Made by a program: the position numbers and the translations under genes. From Solidesulfovibrio sp. (GTDB lineage: Bacteria; Desulfobacterota; Desulfovibrionia; Desulfovibrionales; Desulfovibrionaceae), in contig NZ_JARKOZ010000153.1 in the NCBI RefSeq assembly GCF_029978005.1, forward strand, positions 22,466 to 86,465: a stretch of 64,000 nt of DNA, written 5' to 3'. Position 1 is the first letter of the stretch; each line of letters starts with the position of its first letter. A model generated the notes under the pieces. The model worked only from the letters and a program-made list of their open reading frames with translations. It made no database searches and was not told the DNA's origin. This document shows positions 50,816 through 58,598 of this stretch, piece after piece.

Positions 50816-52796
50816 ACCCCTTGCTCTTGTCCAGCTGTTCTGCGGCGGGGTCGTGCTCGGGTTCATCAACCGAGGGAACGGCGATTTCGCGGTAGAGTGA
50901 GTCCGAGACCAGAGGCGCTTCGAGGCGCGCCCGACGCGAAAAGACCGGGTCCAGGAAATAGAGAATCTGGCGGCCGTAGATGGGCGGCCGGCCGGCGCAA
51001 AAAATCAGCATGTCGCCCGGGGCGACCACCTTGCCCGTGGCATCCTTCTGGGGGCCGGGCAGGCGCATGCACTCGTCTTCGGTCAAAAGCGGCCGGGCGG
51101 TTTCCGAGACGCTCACCGAGGCGTTCTTGAGCGAGCCGCTACGCGACCCCGAAAGCGAGGTTTTCTTTTCCACCACCGTGGTCTTGCCGGTCATGGCGGA
51201 AAGCACCTGGGCGGTTGCGATGGTGTTGGGGGCATAGGCCACGCGGATGTGGCCGTTGGCCATAAGGCCATTGTCCTTGCCGTACACGGCGCTTAACTGC
51301 ACGATATCCTGGACGATGAAATAGCCCTTGATGCCGTAGCCGGCCATGTAGGCGATGGCCCGTTCAATGCTGTCGAGGCGGCCCAGGGCGGTGAACTCAT
51401 CCAGGAGCAACAAGAGCCGATGCTTCGGGATCGCGCCTTCGGACTTCCCGCCAAACTCCAGGCGGGCCGTGGCTCGGCTCAAGAGCAGGTTCACGACGAT
51501 GCGGATGAGCGGACGCAGGCGGTCGATGTCCGCCGGGCTGATGACCAGATAGAGGCTGACGGGCTTTTCATGGTGCATGAGATCGGCCAGCCGGAAATCC
51601 GAGCGGCCGATGTTTCGGGCGACTACCGGGTCCCGGTACAGCGCCAGATTGGCCACGGCCGTGGAGACCACGCCGGACAGCTCGTTGTCGGCCTTGTTTA
51701 AAATCTCCCGGGCGGCCGAGGCGATGAAGGCGTGCAGGTCTTGGCCCTGATGCCCGTCGGGGAAGACCTTACCCAGCAAGGCGGCATGATCCGTGTCCAG
51801 CATTTCCTGGAACAGCTCCCGGACGCCTCGTTGGGCGTCGGCCAGCGTGCGGGAGAGGTCAAAAAGCGTTGCTGTGCGCTGCTCCTTGTGTCTGACCATG
51901 ACCATGCAGTGCAGCAGCGTCCCGCCGAGAAAGGCAAAGGCCGCCTTGTTCCAGTAGTCGGCCAGCCCCTTGCCCTGGGGGTCCAGGATCATGCCGACGA
52001 GATTTTGGGCGTCGGGGATGGCGTGGATGGTCTCCAAGCGGATTTCCTCCAGGGGATTGAAACAGGCCGAAGCGCCCGTGGCATCGGAAGGATCGAACTT
52101 GAGCACCGTGTGGCCGATGGACTTTCGGTACCCGGCGGTGAGGCTCCAGTTCTCGCCCTTGATGTCGAAGATGACGGCGGAATCAGGCCAGGAAAGCAGC
52201 GTGGGCAGGATGAGGCCCACGCCCTTGCCGGACCTGGTCGGCGCGAAACACAGAATGTGCTCCGGCCCGCTGTGGCGCAGGTAACGCTGCACGGATACCG
52301 GCTTGTCGCGAAGGGAACGGCCTAGGGCAGGCAGACCGCGAAAGGTCTTGATCCAGCCCCCGACATAGACGCCCTGGCCACCGAGAAGTCCCATGGCCTG
52401 GATATCGGCCTCCTCGGCCCAGCGGGCCGAACCGTGCAGGTCGTCGCGGCCATCGCTTAAGCGCATTCGGCCGAGCCACAACCCGAGAACCAGGAGCTGG
52501 GGCAGGATGAAAATGGCCTGAGCAATGGCCAGTGACTTCTGGACGTGACCCTCCCGGTCCGCAATCCGCACCTGCCAGTCGAAAATCTTCCAGGGAGCAT
52601 ACCAAGAAATTCCGAAGGCCTTTGCCAGAGGAGTTCCCAGGGCGGGCTGGAAACCATACAGGGAGGCCACGCGCTGGGTGGCGATGGACATGGCGAGCAC
52701 GGCCAGGACGGCCACGAAGACAAGATACGGCCAACGGGAACGACGTTGCCGTCTGGCCTTCCCGAGGCCGTATGGTCGGTCAACAGGCACCGCCAC
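50790..52796 (-). CDS. traG: Type IV coupling protein TraG/VirD4
   Basis: 668 residues from a GTG start. Two N-terminal membrane helices (about 23-45 and 93-110), then the hexameric ATPase with Walker A FAPTRSGKGVG (Lys191) and Walker B LLLLDEFTALGRLDS. It links the TraI-bound DNA to the mating channel at the inner membrane. First gene of the traG-F-D-C operon. Confidence 0.95.
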   Translation of the reverse strand: MAVPVDRPYGLGKARRQRRSRWPYLVFVAVLAVLAMSIATQRVASLYGFQPALGTPLAKAFGISWYAPWKIFDWQVRIADREGHVQKSLAIAQAIFILPQLLVLGLWLGRMRLSDGRDDLHGSARWAEEADIQAMGLLGGQGVYVGGWIKTFRGLPALGRSLRDKPVSVQRYLRHSGPEHILCFAPTRSGKGVGLILPTLLSWPDSAVIFDIKGENWSLTAGYRKSIGHTVLKFDPSDATGASACFNPLEEIRLETIHAIPDAQNLVGMILDPQGKGLADYWNKAAFAFLGGTLLHCMVMVRHKEQRTATLFDLSRTLADAQRGVRELFQEMLDTDHAALLGKVFPDGHQGQDLHAFIASAAREILNKADNELSGVVSTAVANLALYRDPVVARNIGRSDFRLADLMHHEKPVSLYLVISPADIDRLRPLIRIVVNLLLSRATARLEFGGKSEGAIPKHRLLLLLDEFTALGRLDSIERAIAYMAGYGIKGYFIVQDIVQLSAVYGKDNGLMANGHIRVAYAPNTIATAQVLSAMTGKTTVVEKKTSLSGSRSGSLKNASVSVSETARPLLTEDECMRLPGPQKDATGKVVAPGDMLIFCAGRPPIYGRQILYFLDPVFSRRARLEAPLVSDSLYREIAVPSVDEPEHDPAAEQLDKSKGYESYLERV

Positions 52797-52884
52797 TCCC
52801 TTTGGGCTTTATTGCCGGCCCGATTCTCCTCCTTGACGCGACCGCATGGAGCCGTTCTATACTTGTTTCCGAGGAAGCAATGCG

Positions 52885-53118
52885 ATGAAAATGTTGACCT
52901 ATAAGGGCTATCAGGGCCGGTGCGAGTATGACCACGACGCAGGCATATTTCACGGCGAGGTCATGCATCTGGCGGATGTCATCACCTTCCAGGGACGTTC
53001 CCACGATGAGCTTGAAGCGGCCTTGGCGGATTCCGTCGAGGACTATCTGGAGTTCTGCGCCCTGAAGGGCAGAACGCCTGAAGCGCCTCCACAGGCCGGG
53101 AACACCGACGCCTGCTGA
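52885..53118 (+). CDS. HicB-family antitoxin, without adjacent HicA
   Basis: 77 residues: MLTYKGYQGRCEYDHDAGIF, then FQGRSHDELEAALADSVEDYLEFC, the partial RNase H fold of HicB. The ATG at 52885 follows GAGGAAGCA. No HicA toxin frame is found in the 88 bp between traG and this gene, nor behind it. It is the only plus-strand gene inside the transfer block. It may serve as a DNA-binding regulator of the divergent traG operon or be a remnant that neutralises a toxin encoded elsewhere. Confidence 0.8.
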   Translation: MKMLTYKGYQGRCEYDHDAGIFHGEVMHLADVITFQGRSHDELEAALADSVEDYLEFCALKGRTPEAPPQAGNTDAC

Positions 53119-53131
53119 CTGCTTGCGCAGC

Positions 53132-54376
53132 TTACCGAAGCGGCACATACGGGGCCTTCATGACCATGTCCTTGGTCACGATGATGTTGAACTGATAGCC
53201 GGGCCGGATTTCGAGAGTCGGCTTGATGTTGAGGTTTTTCTCCAGGAGCTTGGTGGTGGTCTGGCCGAGCTGGCTGGCCAGGGCCGAGGCCATCTCGTCC
53301 TGCATCGAGGGCACGCCACTTGAGGTGTTCCCCTTCACGTTGAGGGAGTCCATGGCGAAGGCGTTGCCGCCGGAAATGAGCGACATGAGCACGGCGGAAC
53401 CGAAAATGCGCCAATAGTGGTTGTTCACCTCGTCGTTGAACCCGGCATACCCGCTCATGTCCGCGCCGGGCATGGCTCCCAGGGTGATCGCCGAGCCGTC
53501 CGGGAAGATGATGCGGTTCCAGGCCACGAGCACCCGCGACTGGCCGTAGATGACCCGGGAGTCGTAGACCCCGAACAACTTGGATCCCTGGGGGACGATC
53601 AGGTAGCGGCCCGTGGCCGTGTCGAAGACGTTCTGGCTGACCTGGGCGATGATCGAGCCCGGCAGGTCGGAATTGATGCCCGTGATCATGACGCCGGGGA
53701 TGACCGTGCCGGTTTTGACTTCAAAGGGCTGGCCGGGCGTGCGCGTGTCGGGCAGCGTCCATTCCTTGTCCGCTCCCCCTTGCTGCCTGGCACGAGAGAA
53801 AAACGCTTCCTTGTCCTTGTCGGCCGCCGGATTGTAGTCGCCGGGAGCGAGTCCGGCGAGGCTTGCCGCCAAACCCTTTGCCCCGTCCCCTGTCTCCTGC
53901 TGCCGGCCCTCCGGGACGCCCGTTCTTGGATTCGCTTGTGCGACCGTCTGCCGTGTCTGCTCCCCTTTCTTGGCACTCAGCGGAGAAGACAGGGCACTGA
54001 GCTGGGCCTGCAGCTTGTAGCGGCGAAGTTGCTCCTGTTCCCGCCGCCAGGCTTCGGCCTGGTCGTTTTTCTTCGGGGCGACGACCACAATTGGCTTTTG
54101 GGGTTCAAGAATCGCCGGGCTTTTTTCCTTGGAAGGCGAGGTGGCCAGTCCCGGGCCAGCGTCTATTGGCAGCAATGGCTTGTCGGCGGCCGCATCCGCC
54201 GTCAACCTCGCATCGTCCTTTTTACGGCGTTCGGAGAAATTGACCGAATAGATCAGAACCGCCGCCAGGATGAGGCCGACAAGGAGGACCAGGAGGAGCG
54301 GCTTCTTGCTCATCCTGGCCACGGCCAGACCGGAGGCTCCCGGCGGCGTGAATTCGTTGGGGCTGTTGTCGGACAT
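53132..54376 (-). CDS. trbI: Conjugation channel protein TrbI (VirB10)
   Basis: 414 residues. A single membrane helix at about 26-46 (PLLLVLLVGLILAAVLIYSV) is followed by a proline/lysine-rich periplasmic linker and the C-terminal VirB10 beta-barrel domain (PFEVKTGTVIPGVMITGINS, SGYAGFNDEVNNHYWRIFGS). It spans both membranes and transmits energy to the outer-membrane pore. Last gene of the trb operon. Confidence 0.95.
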   Translation of the reverse strand: MSDNSPNEFTPPGASGLAVARMSKKPLLLVLLVGLILAAVLIYSVNFSERRKKDDARLTADAAADKPLLPIDAGPGLATSPSKEKSPAILEPQKPIVVVAPKKNDQAEAWRREQEQLRRYKLQAQLSALSSPLSAKKGEQTRQTVAQANPRTGVPEGRQQETGDGAKGLAASLAGLAPGDYNPAADKDKEAFFSRARQQGGADKEWTLPDTRTPGQPFEVKTGTVIPGVMITGINSDLPGSIIAQVSQNVFDTATGRYLIVPQGSKLFGVYDSRVIYGQSRVLVAWNRIIFPDGSAITLGAMPGADMSGYAGFNDEVNNHYWRIFGSAVLMSLISGGNAFAMDSLNVKGNTSSGVPSMQDEMASALASQLGQTTTKLLEKNLNIKPTLEIRPGYQFNIIVTKDMVMKAPYVPLR

Positions 54377-54400
54377 GATATTTCCGAGCCTTGCGGGAGA

Positions 54401-54883
54401 CTATTGCGGGAGCGCCTTACCCTCCGGGGGATTCCCGGAGTCCGATGCTTCCCCCTTCTCAGGCGAAGTGGTCTGCACCATACCGCCATCGGGTTTGGTC
54501 TCGGGACCAAGGAAGTAGACCCTGGAGAAGGAAAAGCCGTCGGATGCTTTGACGTTGAGGTACCAGACGCCGGGCTCGTCCTTGATGGCGTCGAGGGTGT
54601 AGGCCACGGCCAGGACGCCCGAGCCGCCGGCCGCTTCCAAGCGGAACCCGCGTTCCCGCAACCGACTTTCCAGAGCCGCATTGAAATGCCCGCTCTTGGA
54701 GAGCTCCAGGTGCAAGGCTGTCCTGCCCGGAGGGTATGCATCCGCGAGCTTGCCCGCCGCGTCCTCGGCAATGACCGTTTCCTGCTTCGGTGTGACCCCC
54801 TCGGCGCTAAACGACCCGACATGCCGGGGCGCGCAACTAGCCAGCAAAAGGCCCAACCAGAGAGATATGATGTAGAAGCGCAT
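54401..54883 (-). CDS. trbH: Lipoprotein TrbH
   Basis: 160 residues, start at 54883 sharing one base with the trbG stop (TGATG). N-terminus MRFYIISLWLGLLLASCAPR carries the lipobox LLASC. It corresponds in position and size to TrbH, the VirB7-like outer-membrane lipoprotein of P-type systems. Confidence 0.85.
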   Translation of the reverse strand: MRFYIISLWLGLLLASCAPRHVGSFSAEGVTPKQETVIAEDAAGKLADAYPPGRTALHLELSKSGHFNAALESRLRERGFRLEAAGGSGVLAVAYTLDAIKDEPGVWYLNVKASDGFSFSRVYFLGPETKPDGGMVQTTSPEKGEASDSGNPPEGKALPQ

Positions 54884-55860
54884 CAGCTTTTCTCCCGTGT
54901 GATTTCGATTTTCTCCTGGTCGCTGCCCACGCCGACAATGAGCAGGACCCGGTCGAAGAGGCCGTCCATGACCATGGTCCGCTCCTTCACCCGGTAGTTG
55001 ACCAGCACGTTGCCCGAGGCTTTGCGCACGAGCAGGATCGGCATCTCCCCGGTAGCCGTGGACTCGGGAAGACGGATGAAGGTTTGCTTGCCGTCGTCGT
55101 AGACTTGGGTGGGTTTCCAGGATGCCCGGCCCTTGAGGGCGTAGCCGAAGTTCAGCCTGCTCAAATCCATGTCCCGGCCGCCGACCGAGGCCGTGCGCCA
55201 CAGTTTTTCCCTGGCGTCCTTGGCGGCCTGTTCCTTGAAGTGGCGGACATGGTCTTCTTGGTAGGTGAAGCCGACATACGGGGTATGCCCCGTGCGCTGG
55301 GAAACCAGACGCAGGTGATAGACGCGGCGGTTGGTGGTGACCACGGCGGAGGTTTCCAGGCCAGCATCCACCGGCTTGATGAGCAGATGCACGGTTTCGC
55401 TTTCACCCGAACCGGACTTGCTCACATCCACCAGCCAGCGGGCCGAGTCGCCGACCACGACCTCGTTAAGCGTCTCGCCCGGCTGCAATTCCACATCGCA
55501 GACCTGAAACGGCGAGGCGATGACCGTCGGCAGGCTCGCGCCGTGCACGTAGAGCACCCGGCCGTTGCCGTCGCGGCTTGGGGTCACGGATTTGGCCGCA
55601 CAATCCTGGGCCAACTCCAGGGCCTTGCGTTCCTTGGCCGTGAGCTTGACCGGCTTGTCGCTGATGTAATCGGGCATCGGCGGTAGCGGTCCGGGCGTCT
55701 CAACGCCTTCCGCAGCGTTTTCCGGCACCTGGCGTTCAAGGGGCGCGTCCATGGTCTTTCGCGCCGCATCCAAGGTGATCTTGTCCTTCCCGTCCTGGGC
55801 CAAGGCCGATTGCCCGTGAAGGCACAGCAACAGGGCCAAAAGCAATATCTTCCCGCGCAT
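54883..55860 (-). CDS. trbG: Conjugation channel protein TrbG (VirB9)
   Basis: 325 residues with a Sec signal (ILLLALLLCLHGQSALAQ). The VirB9/CagX pattern is present (GHTPYVGFTYQEDHV, TFIRLPESTATGEMPILLV, GLFDRVLLIVG). It forms the outer-membrane core complex with TrbH and TrbI. Confidence 0.93.
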   Translation of the reverse strand: MRGKILLLALLLCLHGQSALAQDGKDKITLDAARKTMDAPLERQVPENAAEGVETPGPLPPMPDYISDKPVKLTAKERKALELAQDCAAKSVTPSRDGNGRVLYVHGASLPTVIASPFQVCDVELQPGETLNEVVVGDSARWLVDVSKSGSGESETVHLLIKPVDAGLETSAVVTTNRRVYHLRLVSQRTGHTPYVGFTYQEDHVRHFKEQAAKDAREKLWRTASVGGRDMDLSRLNFGYALKGRASWKPTQVYDDGKQTFIRLPESTATGEMPILLVRKASGNVLVNYRVKERTMVMDGLFDRVLLIVGVGSDQEKIEITREKS

Positions 55861-55884
55861 CCGTTTTACCTCCTTCTCCTGCGG

Positions 55885-56592
55885 TTATTTGTCCGAACCG
55901 CCACTGAGCACCCTGGAAAACGACAGACCGGTGATGGCGATGCCGCCGGGGTTTTGCATCACCTGGGCATCTGTGGCCGGCGGCTGGAGCTGCACGGTCA
56001 AGGTGGCCTCGAAGGTCTGGGGATCGACAAGCACGGCCCCGGTGTGGCCGCGCACGGTTTCGGTCCATTCCACCCGCCAGGAGTCCTGGCTGACCGGCAG
56101 CGGCAAGCCTTTGATGGAAACCTGGACCAGCTTGCCTTCCTTGGCCCGATCAAAGGGATTGTTGGTCGCGTACCACTGCCGCATCTGGCCCTTGGCCGAA
56201 CCGGCCATGAAGTAGGACAGGCGCTCGACCATCTTTTTTTGTAGGTCCAGGTCAGCGGTCACGGTGCGCCAGTTCATGATCACGTTGGCCAGTTCCGCCT
56301 GGATCAGGCGCTTGGGGGCCGGCGAAGCAAGATCGGCCCGAGAGACGGCAGCGGCCTGGCCGATCCGGTCCACCTCAACGATGTAGGGCACCACTTTGTA
56401 CTGGGCGGCCATGATCACATTGGCGGCGACGGAGCCGGCGGCAAGTAGCAGGCAGAAGACGGCCATGAGACGCCACTGGGCCGCCCGCTTGATGTAGTTG
56501 CCGTAGCGCTCCAGCCATTCTTCCCGCCCGCTCAGGTAGGGATTCTGGCCTGGAGTGGTGGTAACGGCCTGGGTGTTATTCCCCCTTGGCAT
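55885..56592 (-). CDS. trbF: Conjugation protein TrbF (VirB8)
   Basis: 235 residues, start MPRGNNTQAVTTTPGQNPYL at 56592, overlapping trbL by 17 bp. One membrane helix (LMAVFCLLLAAGSVAANVIM) and the NTF2-like periplasmic domain with NVIMNWRTVTADLDLQKKMV. Assembly scaffold of the inner-membrane complex. Confidence 0.93.
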   Translation of the reverse strand: MPRGNNTQAVTTTPGQNPYLSGREEWLERYGNYIKRAAQWRLMAVFCLLLAAGSVAANVIMAAQYKVVPYIVEVDRIGQAAAVSRADLASPAPKRLIQAELANVIMNWRTVTADLDLQKKMVERLSYFMAGSAKGQMRQWYATNNPFDRAKEGKLVQVSIKGLPLPVSQDSWRVEWTETVRGHTGAVLVDPQTFEATLTVQLQPPATDAQVMQNPGGIAITGLSFSRVLSGGSDK

Positions 56593-57757
56593 CGGCACCT
56601 TCCTCCCGCATGGCGTTTTCCATCTTCTTGGCCTGAAGCCGGGATTCCATCTTGCTGCGCAGGCGCAGCGCATGGCTGGCCCGGGGGTGTTCGGCCCGGG
56701 TTTGCTGGTGGGCGCTGTACAGGCTTTGGGCCATGTGGCCGACCTTGCCCAAGCCCGTGGCCCCGCTTTCCGTGGCCAGTTGCGAGGCCGCCCGAACGCT
56801 TTTGAGTCCCATGGAAGCCCCGGCAGCGGTCGCCACCGAGCCGGCGGCAAAGCCGACCGCGCCGCCGAGCACCGCCCCGGCCGTGGCGGCCAGGGCATGG
56901 CCGCCCGTGACGTGGGAACCGTTAATGATGCCGGCGCAGACATCCGGGATGGTCTTGACCAGAGCCAAGAGCACCACGGAAACGCCGATGACCACGAAGA
57001 TGTCCTGGAGGGTGGCTTCGGAAAGCTCCATGTCGGTGATAAACGTCATGCCCAGGCCGAGCAGCAGTTGCAGGACAAAGAGCTTGAAGGCGACGGCCAG
57101 GGCGTAGCGCATGACGTTGACGGCGTATTCCTTGAAGAGTGAGGAGCCACCAAGGCCAAGCAGGATGACGCTGGCATTCATGGCCACCATGGCCTCGCAT
57201 TTGATCAGCAGTATCTGGGCGGTCATAAGCGCAAAGCAGATGAGGACCACCAGTGCGGCCACGATGTAGCCAATGGATTCGGCCGGCGAGGTGATGGAAA
57301 CCTTGTCCAGGATGACCTGCACGAGGGTGAGGCCCGTGCGCAGCGGCGCGTCCGACGAGGTTTGGGCCGTGCCCAGGGAATCGGCCGTGGAGGCCAACCC
57401 CCGGATGAGGTTCCAGGACCATTCCGCATAGTTGTTGATCACAGCGGCGATGAACCCGGCAAATAAAAGCGTCATGACGAACTGGCTCAGGATGTCCGGG
57501 AGCTGGGAGCGCTGCAGGGCCATGCGGATGCCGAAGAGCGCGATTTCGAGCATCACGGTCCAGCGGAACAAGGCGAAGGCGAAAGACTTGAGCGTGCCCG
57601 ACCAGGCGGAGGTCTTGGTGTAGAACTCCTGGGCAATCTGCGAGATGGCGTCCGGCGATGGCCCGGCGGCCAGCGCACTTGCCGGCAGGGCCAGAACAAG
57701 CAACGCCAGGGTGACCATGGCAAAGAAGCTCAAGTGGTGATGGGACGTATTGGCCAT
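56576..57757 (-). CDS. trbL: Polytopic membrane protein TrbL (VirB6)
   Basis: 393 residues. An N-terminal signal-like segment is followed by about six transmembrane helices and a glycine/alanine-rich stretch (AGAVLGGAVGFAAGSVATAA), then a charged C-terminus. It forms the DNA-conducting part of the inner membrane. Start at 57757, 17 bp after trbJ. The entry-exclusion gene trbK, normally between trbJ and trbL, is missing. Confidence 0.92.
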   Translation of the reverse strand: MANTSHHHLSFFAMVTLALLVLALPASALAAGPSPDAISQIAQEFYTKTSAWSGTLKSFAFALFRWTVMLEIALFGIRMALQRSQLPDILSQFVMTLLFAGFIAAVINNYAEWSWNLIRGLASTADSLGTAQTSSDAPLRTGLTLVQVILDKVSITSPAESIGYIVAALVVLICFALMTAQILLIKCEAMVAMNASVILLGLGGSSLFKEYAVNVMRYALAVAFKLFVLQLLLGLGMTFITDMELSEATLQDIFVVIGVSVVLLALVKTIPDVCAGIINGSHVTGGHALAATAGAVLGGAVGFAAGSVATAAGASMGLKSVRAASQLATESGATGLGKVGHMAQSLYSAHQQTRAEHPRASHALRLRSKMESRLQAKKMENAMREEGADAKGE

Positions 57758-57774
57758 GACCGTGCCTCGGTGCC

Positions 57775-58596
57775 TCAGAACGGATCGGCCTTGGGACTTT
57801 TGCCGCTGATCCCTTGGAGCTTGTCGGTCTTGGTCATCTCCTGCCACCAGGTGGAGCGCAGCTCGTCCTGCTTTTCCGCCTTCATCCGATCTTGGATGTC
57901 CGCCTGGGTGGACGTGACAAGCAGGGTGCGCAGCTCCCGGGCCTCCTTGAGCTGCAGGGCCGCCAACTCGTTGGCCGACTCCAGGGCCTGCATCTGGCCG
58001 TCGGGGGTGCTGAGGAGATCGCCAATGTGGCTGTCGAAGTCGTCGGCATTGTTCATAAGGTCATCGAGCTGTTCGCCGGTGACCTGAAACGCGGCCTTGG
58101 ACGCCCGTTGCGTCTCCGAAGACCACTCCTCCAGCTTGGACTGATACTGGGCGTTGACGGTCCGCGTCGTGCCGGTGCCGGCCTTGGCGATGCCTTTGAG
58201 AAAATCCGAATCCCCATAGATTTCCGTGAAGATGCTGCCCATGGCCGCTATGTCGCCGGCCTGGGTCTGGAGACTCTTGGTCAGGCTAGCCAGCTGCTTG
58301 AAGGTGCCGGTGACCTTGTTGATGAGCTGGGCCGGAAGCTTGACGGTATTTTGCACCATGTTCTGGTACTGTTTGACCTGATTGGCGACCATCTCGATTT
58401 GTTCGATGGTCTGGGTGACCGCCTCCTGGTACTGGGAAACCAGGGTTTCCAGTTGCGACAGATTGGTGACCCGCTCCAGGGCCTGGGTGAACATCTCACT
58501 GCAATTGGTGCAGTAGACGACCAGGGTATTTCCGGGAGAAACGGTGGCGAACACGAGCAACAGGGCAAGGCCGCACGACATGAGAGTTCTTTTCAT
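57775..58596 (-). CDS. trbJ: Periplasmic conjugation protein TrbJ (VirB5)
   Basis: 273 residues with a signal peptide (MSCGLALLLVFATVSPGNT), then VVYCTNCSEMFTQALERVTN, typical of TrbJ, and long helical coiled-coil regions. Minor pilus-tip component. Start at 58596, two bases after trbE. Confidence 0.92.
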   Translation of the reverse strand: MKRTLMSCGLALLLVFATVSPGNTLVVYCTNCSEMFTQALERVTNLSQLETLVSQYQEAVTQTIEQIEMVANQVKQYQNMVQNTVKLPAQLINKVTGTFKQLASLTKSLQTQAGDIAAMGSIFTEIYGDSDFLKGIAKAGTGTTRTVNAQYQSKLEEWSSETQRASKAAFQVTGEQLDDLMNNADDFDSHIGDLLSTPDGQMQALESANELAALQLKEARELRTLLVTSTQADIQDRMKAEKQDELRSTWWQEMTKTDKLQGISGKSPKADPF

Positions 58597-58598
58597 GG

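Noticed and set aside
52797..52884. HicA toxin upstream of hicB
   Set aside because: The 88 bp are too short and contain no suitable frame.
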